NCBI GenBank assembly: GCA_018668095.1
Contig: JABIQF010000030.1
Span: 1 to 6,131 of the forward strand
DNA length: 6,131 bases
Source of the DNA: Cellvibrionales bacterium
GTDB taxonomy: Bacteria; Pseudomonadota; Gammaproteobacteria; Pseudomonadales; UBA7434
Direction of reading: 5' to 3'
Position 1 is the stretch's first letter, and each line of letters starts with the position of its first letter. Below the pieces are notes generated by a model. It had not been told where the DNA came from and did not search any database. It saw only the letters and a program-made list of their open reading frames with translations. The position numbers were made by a program, and so were the translations under genes. This document shows, in pieces, positions 1 to 5,749 of this stretch.

Positions 1-147
1 AAACGTGAGGGCGTGAGTTTGGCCATTGCCAGCGAGCAAGAGGGCATTAGCTGTAATGATTTAACCGATAATCAATTGATTGATCCGGTGTGTGGTAATG
101 CGGCTTTAAATGGTGTGCCAGTAAAAATATTTGCAATCAATCAATAA
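1..147 (+). CDS. 3' end of an unrecognised gene (partial)
   Basis: An open frame enters from the left edge in frame 1 and gives 48 residues before TAA at 145-147, followed at once by a second in-frame TAA (148-150) and a TGA (154-156). The other two plus-strand frames hit stops within the first 15 bases, which favours this frame. The visible peptide includes LAIASEQEGIS and LIDPVCGNAALNGVPVKIF, has no membrane segment, and carries two cysteines. I do not recognise the family and assign no function. The gene is convergent with liuE, with 55 bp between the two stop codons, so it is not part of the liu operon. Because only the tail is present, a chance open frame cannot be fully excluded. Confidence 0.55.
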   Translation, partial: KREGVSLAIASEQEGISCNDLTDNQLIDPVCGNAALNGVPVKIFAINQ

Positions 148-167
148 TAATCGTGAGTTTATGGGGT

Positions 168-211
168 AGCTATTGAGAAGTTATACAGAAGCTATACGGC
201 AGCTATACAGC
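168..211. repeat. Four tandem 11-bp repeats across the liuE stop codon
   Basis: Four consecutive 11-bp units are visible: agctattgaga (168-178), agttatacaga (179-189), agctatacggc (190-200) and agctatacagc (201-211). The last two differ at only two positions and the first is the most diverged. The array covers the last codons and the stop of liuE and runs into the convergent intergenic gap. Each unit carries a minus-strand TAG or TAA at the same place. I see no strong hairpin plus T-run here, so I do not call a terminator, although the self-complementary AGCT at unit boundaries could form short stems. Confidence 0.75.
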
Positions 212-1105
212 TTTTGTTATTGCTCTAGCTACTTTAGCGCTATTACAGCGACCTAAATATTGAGAAATAAAATTACCTGCTGCAATCGCTGCCGATAGAT
301 TAATGCCGGTATCAATATTTAAGCCTTTAAGTAGATATAACACATCTTCTGTGGCGACATTGCCCGATGCGCCTTCTGCATAAGGGCAGCCGCCTAATCC
401 TGCAATAGAGCTGTCTATAACACTTACGCCTAGCTGCAAGGCTGCATAACTATTGGCAATGGCTTGTCCATAAGTGTCATGAAAATGCACTGCAATTTTT
501 TCTATTGGAATGGACTCTGCCACAGTATTAATCATAGTGTTAACCGCTATAGGTGTGCCAACACCAATCGTATCGCCCAAAGATATTTCATAGCAGCCCA
601 TTTTATATAAAGCGTTTGCGACTTCAGCAACTTTCGTCGCGGGTATATCGCCTTCATAGGGGCAGCCAACAACGCAGGAGACATAACCGCGGACGAGAAC
701 ATTTTGTGCTTTAGCCGCTTGCATAATAGGTTTAAACCGTTCAAGGCTTTCGGCAATAGAACAGTTAATATTTTTTTGACTAAAACTTTCAGATGCCGAA
801 GCGAAAATAGCGACTTCGGTAGCGTTTGCTTTTATTGCGCGTTCAAAACCTTTTATATTCGGTGTTAATGCGGCATAGCTTACTCCGGCGCGGCGGTTTA
901 TCTTTTGAAACACCGCTGCGCTATCGGCCATTTGTGGCACCCACTTGGAGTTAACAAAGCTGCCCGCTTCAATATGAGTAAAGCCAGCATTCGCTAAGCA
1001 ATCAATTAGCGCCACTTTGGTGTCTATGTCAATAAGCTGCTTTTCATTTTGAAGCCCATCACGTGGGCCTACTTCAACAATACGAACGTGCTTAGGTAAG
1101 GGCAT
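203..1105 (-). CDS. liuE: Hydroxymethylglutaryl-CoA lyase
   Basis: This enzyme cleaves 3-hydroxy-3-methylglutaryl-CoA to acetyl-CoA and acetoacetate, the last step of leucine breakdown, in the cytoplasm. The 300-residue length is normal for bacterial members of this TIM-barrel family (HMGL-like, pyruvate carboxyltransferase fold). Visible motifs are VEVGPRDGLQNE near the N-terminus with R15 and D16, HIEAGSFV with E46, HFHDTYGQ with metal-ligand histidines 207 and 209, and GLGGCPYAEGASGN with the signature cysteine C240 and N249. The spacing of these residues equals that of human HMGCL R41, E72, H233, C266 and N275. The ATG at 1103-1105 gives the family-typical N-terminus and has a GCGAGA ribosome site (1111-1116) five bases upstream. 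It is the last gene of the operon, 112 bp after liuD. The frame stays open upstream but has no ATG, GTG or TTG there. Confidence 0.97.
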   Translation of the reverse strand: MPLPKHVRIVEVGPRDGLQNEKQLIDIDTKVALIDCLANAGFTHIEAGSFVNSKWVPQMADSAAVFQKINRRAGVSYAALTPNIKGFERAIKANATEVAIFASASESFSQKNINCSIAESLERFKPIMQAAKAQNVLVRGYVSCVVGCPYEGDIPATKVAEVANALYKMGCYEISLGDTIGVGTPIAVNTMINTVAESIPIEKIAVHFHDTYGQAIANSYAALQLGVSVIDSSIAGLGGCPYAEGASGNVATEDVLYLLKGLNIDTGINLSAAIAAGNFISQYLGRCNSAKVARAITKAV

Positions 1106-1110
1106 AAGTT

Positions 1111-1116
1111 TCTCGC
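1111..1116 (-). promoter_or_regulatory. Ribosome binding site of liuE
   Basis: On the minus strand GCGAGA lies five bases before the liuE ATG. It is a weak Shine-Dalgarno match, but it supports the start at 1105. That matters because the reading frame is open for a further 40 codons upstream without a usual start codon. Confidence 0.5.
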
Positions 1117-1139
1117 TAATCGTGTTTTGTCTTTTTGTT

Positions 1140-1223
1140 TGTCTATGTCTATTTACATGTCTATTTATATTTCTATTTATATGATGACTATGGCTATGGC
1201 TATGGCTATGGCTATGGCTATGG
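1140..1223. repeat. In-phase hexamer array between liuD and liuE
   Basis: Positions 1188-1223 are six perfect copies of CTATGG (CCATAG on the coding strand). The 48 bp before them (1140-1187) continue in the same six-base phase as degenerate units: tgtcta, tgtcta, tttaca, tgtcta, tttata, tttcta, tttata, tgatga. The whole 84 bp is therefore hexamer-periodic, and the degenerate part also shows a 12-bp super-period (tgtctatttaca / tgtctatttata / tttctatttata). The liuD stop TAG (1220-1218) is inside the first unit as transcribed, and in the liuD frame each perfect unit repeats CCA TAG. Microsatellites of this kind grow and shrink by polymerase slippage. The array occupies most of the 112-bp liuD-liuE gap. 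Confidence 0.9.
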
Positions 1224-3287
1224 TTTTAGTTTTTGCTCCGGCTTTTCTTCGGCGGTAAAGTTAAGTAGTTCTGCGCCACCATCAACGAGGTTGCCGGGTT
1301 GAAAATAAAACTCTATAACGGTGCCGTTTTGGGGTGCGCGAATCGTGTGCTCCATTTTCATGGCTTCCATAACAACTAAGGCATCGCCTTTTTTAACGAC
1401 ACTGCCGGTCTCTACCAATAGCGCAACCATAGTGCCATTCATCGGCGCAGTGAGACCGCCAGCATGGCCGGTATCATTGGCTTCACCTAGGTCGGGTAAT
1501 ACACGATTAAAACGTATCGCACTACTATCTGTGAATAGCTGGAAGTCGCCGTTATTGTCGGCAATGGTGACGCGTGATTGATGACCATCAATTTCTGCAT
1601 TTAATGTATTGCTGGTTAATGCACCTTGCGCTAACAGTGTTTTCTCATTGATAGTAATAGCAAAGCGCGATGAGGACGTTGATGGCTGTTTTGATGATAG
1701 CTGTTCAGCAGTAATATCAATAACTTGGTCATTAATGTTAAGCGTTAATCTATGGTTGTTGGATTCGTTTAAACGCCAAGCATCGCCGCTGTGCCAAGGT
1801 GAATTTGGGTCATTACTATGAATGCTATTTGCCGCCGAGTTTTGTGCTTGTTCAAGTAGGCAATAAAGCGCTGCTAAATAATAAGTTTCACCCTTTGTAT
1901 TTTTCTTGTCATTTGTTTTTGAATAAAAGATCTCGTCGTAATTTTTTTCGATAAAGCGAGTATCGATATCTGCTTTTTTAAAGGCCTCGCAGCTTGCAAG
2001 CCGGTGGAGAAAATCGATATTAGTGGTAATGCCGCTAATATAATATTCGCTAAGTGCTTTCGTTAGTCGCTGAAGGGCTTTGTCGCGATCTTTATCCCAA
2101 ACAATTAATTTGCTTATCATCGGGTCATAAAAAACACTGACTTCATCGCCTTGTCGGACGCCGGTATCTATGCGGACATATTGGCTGGTTTTTGGTGTTT
2201 GTAAAAAGGAGAGTTTGCCCGAAGCCGGTAAAAAATCATTAGCAGGATCTTCAGCATAAATACGCGCTTCAAAGGCGTGGCCATTAATGCTTAGCTGCTC
2301 TTGCTTAAGTGGCAGTATTTCACCGGCAGCAACACTCAGTTGCCACTCAACTAAATCTTGCCCAGTAATCATTTCTGTTATGGGATGCTCTACCTGTAAA
2401 CGAGTATTCATTTCCATAAAATAGAAAGCGCCATCTTCGTCTAGCAAAAACTCTACGGTACCAGCACCTTGATAATTAATGGCTTGCGCGGAGCATATAG
2501 CAGCTTCCCCCATTTGTTCTCGTAACTTTGCTGTCATGCCCGGAGCGGGAGCTTCTTCAATGACTTTTTGATGACGGCGTTGCACTGAGCAGTCACGCTC
2601 AAATAAATAGACGGCGTTATTATGTTGATCGCAGAATACTTGGATTTCAATATGACGTGGCTGGGTTAAGTATTTCTCTACCAGCATATCGTCGTTAGCA
2701 AAGGCGTTCATTGCCTCACGCTTGGCCGTTAGCAATGCTTCATCGAATTCGTTTTCGCTCCAGACTTGGCGCATACCTTTACCACCGCCACCGGCAACGG
2801 CTTTTAATAGAACAGGGTAGCCCATAGCGTTTGCCGATTTTTTAAGCCTCTCTGGGCTTTGATCGCTGCCGTGATAGCCCGGCACTAACGGAACGTTAGC
2901 TTGCTGCATAATATTTTTAGCGGCAGATTTTGACCCCATGGCTTCGATCGCTTCAACTGGCGGGCCAATAAAGACGATATTGTTTTCTTTACAGGCACGA
3001 CAAAAATCGGCATTTTCTGACAAGAAACCATAACCTGGGTGAATGGCTTCGGCGGCGGTATCTTTTGCCGCTTGCAGTACGCGATGGAAGTCTAGATAAG
3101 ATTCTCTAGAGGGCGCGGCTCCAATATAAACGGCTTCATCGGCCATGCTGACGTGTAAGGCATTAATATCCGCATCGCTATAAACTGCTACAGTACGAAT
3201 ACCCAGTCTGCGAGCTGTTTGTATAATTCGACAGGCAATTTCGCCACGATTAGCAATTAATATTTTATTAAAACGCGTAATAGACAT
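1218..3287 (-). CDS. liuD: Methylcrotonyl-CoA carboxylase, biotin-containing alpha subunit
   Basis: This subunit carries biotin carboxylase and biotin carrier functions: it uses ATP and bicarbonate to carboxylate its own biotin, which then passes CO2 to LiuB. Domains by residue: biotin carboxylase N-domain about 4-115 (KILIANRGEIACR, HPGYGFLSEN); ATP-grasp about 116-315 with the glycine loop GGGGKGM (166-172) and EMNTRLQVEH (292-301); biotin carboxylase C-domain about 332-440 with FEARIYAEDP (R342); a variable BT-type linker region about 455-605; biotinyl domain about 610-677 with EAMKMEH, biotin on K644. At 689 residues it is somewhat longer than I expect for the family. The excess seems to sit in the serine-rich linker (SSKQPSTSSS) and a lysine-rich tail ending KLKP. 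The ATG at 3285-3287 gives the canonical start, with AAGAG (3297-3301) nine bases upstream. The stop is the first TAG of the hexamer array. Confidence 0.97.
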   Translation of the reverse strand: MSITRFNKILIANRGEIACRIIQTARRLGIRTVAVYSDADINALHVSMADEAVYIGAAPSRESYLDFHRVLQAAKDTAAEAIHPGYGFLSENADFCRACKENNIVFIGPPVEAIEAMGSKSAAKNIMQQANVPLVPGYHGSDQSPERLKKSANAMGYPVLLKAVAGGGGKGMRQVWSENEFDEALLTAKREAMNAFANDDMLVEKYLTQPRHIEIQVFCDQHNNAVYLFERDCSVQRRHQKVIEEAPAPGMTAKLREQMGEAAICSAQAINYQGAGTVEFLLDEDGAFYFMEMNTRLQVEHPITEMITGQDLVEWQLSVAAGEILPLKQEQLSINGHAFEARIYAEDPANDFLPASGKLSFLQTPKTSQYVRIDTGVRQGDEVSVFYDPMISKLIVWDKDRDKALQRLTKALSEYYISGITTNIDFLHRLASCEAFKKADIDTRFIEKNYDEIFYSKTNDKKNTKGETYYLAALYCLLEQAQNSAANSIHSNDPNSPWHSGDAWRLNESNNHRLTLNINDQVIDITAEQLSSKQPSTSSSRFAITINEKTLLAQGALTSNTLNAEIDGHQSRVTIADNNGDFQLFTDSSAIRFNRVLPDLGEANDTGHAGGLTAPMNGTMVALLVETGSVVKKGDALVVMEAMKMEHTIRAPQNGTVIEFYFQPGNLVDGGAELLNFTAEEKPEQKLKP

Positions 3288-3336
3288 GTGTACTTACTCT
3301 TGGCTTTGCAAATATTGTTGTATGGGCGCTTTCGTT

Positions 3337-4125
3337 CTATTGAACCCATTCAGCTGGGCGCTTTTCTAAAAAAGCAGACAGTCCTTCTTGGCCCTCTGGC
3401 GACACCCGAATAGCGGCAATGCGTTTGCTGGTTTCTTGAATCAGTCCGGTATTGATTTCTCGTCCTGCTGTATCAAATATTAATTGCTTAGAGGCTTTTA
3501 AGGCCGCAGGGCTATTGCGAAGTAAGGCGTCAACCAATGTGTTGATACTGCTGTCTAACTGTTCAGCGTCGACCACTTCACTTACAAGGCCTAAGCTCAT
3601 CGCTGTTGCTGCTGTAAATGTTTCTGCGGTATTAAAATAACGTCTTGCTGCGCGACTGCCTATGGCGGCGATAACATAGGGACTAATCGTTGCGGGTATT
3701 AATCCTATTTTCACTTCGCTTAAACAAAAGCTCGCATGAGGTGAAGCTATTGCAATATCACAGCAGCTGACCAAGCCAACAGCGCCACCAAAAGCGGCAC
3801 CTTGAACGCGCGCTATAGTCGGTTTAGGCAGTGTATTTAAGGTTTTAAGCATAGTGGCTAGTGCGCTTGCATCAGCCAAATTCTCTTTGTACGCATAATG
3901 AGATACACGCTTCATCCAGTTGAGGTCTGCGCCCGCTGAAAAACTTTTACCGTTAGCGCTAAGCACCATAACGCGCACATTGTTATTACTAGCGACTTGC
4001 TCAAAGACTTGAGTGAGTTCGCAAATCATTGCGTCATCAAAGGCGTTATGCTTTTCTTCGTTATTGAGCGTTACAGTCGCGACACCGCGAGGGTCAATAA
4101 CCAGCGTGATTTTTGTATCCGTCAT
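3337..4125 (-). CDS. liuC: Methylglutaconyl-CoA hydratase (crotonase family)
   Basis: It is expected to hydrate 3-methylglutaconyl-CoA to HMG-CoA, linking the carboxylase to LiuE. The 262-residue protein is a full-length single-domain crotonase. The oxyanion-hole segments are SFSAGADLNWM (61-71) and AAFGGAVGL (110-118), and the C-terminal part has the usual AxxLGLVSEVV and SPEGQEGLSAFLEKRPAEW segments. Aligning with rat enoyl-CoA hydratase, Glu164 corresponds to E137 (LSEVKIGLIP), but the Glu144 position is G117. Function is assigned mainly from position between liuB and liuD and from family resemblance; by sequence alone a general enoyl-CoA hydratase/isomerase is possible. The start lies 11 bp after the liuB stop, with AGAGAA (4133-4138) seven bases upstream. 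Confidence 0.93.
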   Translation of the reverse strand: MTDTKITLVIDPRGVATVTLNNEEKHNAFDDAMICELTQVFEQVASNNNVRVMVLSANGKSFSAGADLNWMKRVSHYAYKENLADASALATMLKTLNTLPKPTIARVQGAAFGGAVGLVSCCDIAIASPHASFCLSEVKIGLIPATISPYVIAAIGSRAARRYFNTAETFTAATAMSLGLVSEVVDAEQLDSSINTLVDALLRNSPAALKASKQLIFDTAGREINTGLIQETSKRIAAIRVSPEGQEGLSAFLEKRPAEWVQ

Positions 4126-4132
4126 AAAACTG

Positions 4133-4138
4133 TTCTCT
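4133..4138 (-). promoter_or_regulatory. liuC ribosome site overlapping the liuB stop
   Basis: The coding strand reads TAGAGAA here: the liuB stop TAG (4139-4137) shares bases with the AGAGAA ribosome site, which is seven bases before the liuC ATG. This arrangement fits translational coupling, so liuB and liuC output would be tied together. Coupling is inferred from spacing only. Confidence 0.6.
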
Positions 4139-5744
4139 ACATGCGAAACACGCCGAAATGGCTGTCTTCGATAGTTTGGTTAAGGCTGGCCGATATCGAT
4201 AGGCCAAGAACTTTACGTGTATCAGCCGGATCAATAACACCGTCATCCCATAGGCGTGCCGAAGCGTAGTAGGGGTGACCTTGCTCTTCATAGGTATCGA
4301 TAATGGGTTGTTTAAATGCTTGCTCTTCTTTGTTGCTCCAGTCTTCTCCGGCTTTGGTTTTTTGATCACGCTTAACTTGTGCCAAAACACCTGCAGCTTG
4401 TTCGCCGCCCATGACTGAAATGCGCGCGTTGGGCCACATAAATAAGAAACGTGGATCATAGGCGCGGCCACACATGCCGTAGTTGCCTGCACCAAACGAG
4501 CCGCCAATTAACACGGTAAATTTAGGGACTTGAGCGGTGGCAACAGCGGTCACCATTTTTGCGCCATGTTTGGCTATGCCGCTGTGTTCGTATTGTTTAC
4601 CGACCATAAAGCCGGTGATGTTTTGTAAGAACACTAAGGGGATTTTCCGTTGCGCACACAACTCTATAAAGTGAGTGCCTTTTTGTGCCGACTCACCAAA
4701 CAAAATGCCGTTGTTAGCGACAATGCCCACCGGATAACCATATATCCGCGCAAAACCACAGACTAAGGTTGTGCCATAAAGGGCTTTAAATTCATCAAAG
4801 TCAGAGTTATCGACAATGCGGGCAATAATGTCTCGCACGTCATAAGGCGTGCGTGTATCGGCAGGGATAATGCCGTAAATTTCTTTGCTGTCGTATTTCG
4901 GTTCTAGCGCCGGTTTAATATCGGCTTGAATGGGTTTGACTCGGTTAAGGCGGCCAATGGCTTGTCTTGTCAGTTGTAGCGCGTGATGATCATTTTGCGC
5001 AAAATGATCGGCAACCCCAGAGGTTCGGCAATGAACTTCTGCGCCGCCTAGCGCTTCGGTAGTGACAATTTCACCGGTAGCAGCTTTAACGAGGGGCGGG
5101 CCGCCAAGAAAAATAGTGCCTTGTTCTTTGACAATAATGGATTCATCGGCCATGGAGGGGACATAAGCGCCACCGGCAGTACAAGAGCCCATGACCACGG
5201 CAATTTGCGGAATGTTTTTAGCCGACATATTGGCTTGGTTGAAGAAGATGCGACCAAAATGATCGCGGTCAGGAAAGACTTCGGCTTGTCGTGGTAAGTT
5301 GGCGCCGCCAGAATCGACTAAATAAATACAGGGTAGGTTGTTTTCTTGCGCAATAGCCTGTGCGCGTAAATGTTTTTTTGCTGTGAGTGGAAAGTAGGTG
5401 CCGCCTTTTACGGTCGCATCATTGGCAACAATAATGCACTCTTGTCCATTGACGCGTCCTATCCCGGTAATGATGCCAGCCGCGGGGATATCTTCTTCAT
5501 AAACTTTATAAGCTGCGAGTTGTGAGAGTTCTAAAAACGGTGAGCCTGAATCGATAAGCGCGTTGATTCTGTCACGAACTAATAATTTTTCGCGGGCAAG
5601 GTGACGAGCGCGTGATTTTTCGCTACCGCCTTTTTTAATGTGCGCTATTTTATTACTGAGATCATTGACCAGCGCCTGTATTTTTTCACGGTTATCAGTA
5701 AAGGCTGCAGAGCGAGTGTTTATGGTAGATTCTAAAATTGTCAT
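4137..5744 (-). CDS. liuB: Methylcrotonyl-CoA carboxylase, carboxyltransferase beta subunit
   Basis: This subunit transfers the carboxyl group from LiuD biotin to 3-methylcrotonyl-CoA, giving 3-methylglutaconyl-CoA. At 535 residues it has the usual length. It contains two crotonase-like halves: the N-half has YLVDSGGANLP (141-151) and MGSCTAGGAYVPSMADE (185-201); the C-half has NNGILF, QNITGFMVG (374-382) and the GGSFGAGNYGMCGRAYDPRF run (414-433) followed by ARISVMGGEQAAGVL. The FGAGNYGMCGRAY form points to methylcrotonyl- or geranyl-CoA carboxylase rather than the propionyl-CoA enzyme, and the liu context selects methylcrotonyl-CoA. The ATG at 5742-5744 is five bases after the liuA stop; its likely ribosome site AAAGAGA (5758-5764) lies inside the last liuA codons with a rather long 13-base spacer. 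A perfect 22-bp palindrome falls in codons 246-253. Confidence 0.97.
   Translation of the reverse strand: MTILESTINTRSAAFTDNREKIQALVNDLSNKIAHIKKGGSEKSRARHLAREKLLVRDRINALIDSGSPFLELSQLAAYKVYEEDIPAAGIITGIGRVNGQECIIVANDATVKGGTYFPLTAKKHLRAQAIAQENNLPCIYLVDSGGANLPRQAEVFPDRDHFGRIFFNQANMSAKNIPQIAVVMGSCTAGGAYVPSMADESIIVKEQGTIFLGGPPLVKAATGEIVTTEALGGAEVHCRTSGVADHFAQNDHHALQLTRQAIGRLNRVKPIQADIKPALEPKYDSKEIYGIIPADTRTPYDVRDIIARIVDNSDFDEFKALYGTTLVCGFARIYGYPVGIVANNGILFGESAQKGTHFIELCAQRKIPLVFLQNITGFMVGKQYEHSGIAKHGAKMVTAVATAQVPKFTVLIGGSFGAGNYGMCGRAYDPRFLFMWPNARISVMGGEQAAGVLAQVKRDQKTKAGEDWSNKEEQAFKQPIIDTYEEQGHPYYASARLWDDGVIDPADTRKVLGLSISASLNQTIEDSHFGVFRM
4988..5009. repeat. Perfect 22-bp palindrome within liuB
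   Basis: The half-site GATCATTTTGC (4988-4998) is followed directly by its exact reverse complement GCAAAATGATC (4999-5009), with no spacer and no mismatch. The symmetry stops at the next base on each side. It encodes residues D246 to D252 of LiuB plus the first base of H253. Each end carries a GATC tetramer. Without a spacer it would make a poor RNA hairpin (a few central bases must form the loop), but it has the shape of a dimeric protein operator or a cruciform. No function is established. Confidence 0.9.
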
Positions 5745-5749
5745 GAGTA

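Noticed and set aside
75..145. Inverted repeat attgattgat (75-84) with atcaatcaat (136-145)
   Set aside because: Ten-base arms of simple AT-rich composition 51 bp apart within the coding tail; low complexity makes chance likely.
190..215. Possible terminator hairpin AGCT-ATAC-AGCT followed by TTTT downstream of the plus-strand gene
   Set aside because: The stem is only four base pairs without GC-rich core, the T-run is short and lies inside liuE; the repeat explains the pattern better.
1135..1223. Hexamer repeats as a CRISPR array or iteron origin
   Set aside because: Units are six bases, contiguous and without spacers, lying between two operon genes; this is a microsatellite, not a CRISPR or origin.
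2885..2899. Short inverted repeat ctaacg-gaa-cgttag in liuD
   Set aside because: A six-base stem is expected about once or more by chance in a window of this size, and it sits in conserved coding sequence.
3288..3336. Internal promoter or terminator between liuC and liuD
   Set aside because: The 49-bp gap shows a ribosome site for liuD but no convincing -35/-10 pair and no hairpin with T-run.
3997..4269. 90-codon plus-strand open frame opposite liuB and liuC
   Set aside because: Antisense shadow across two conserved genes with no ribosome site or recognisable protein.
4094..4507. 137-codon minus-strand open frame overlapping liuB
   Set aside because: It lies in another frame of liuB, whose own frame encodes highly conserved carboxyltransferase motifs over the same bases; no family resemblance is seen in the overlapping product.
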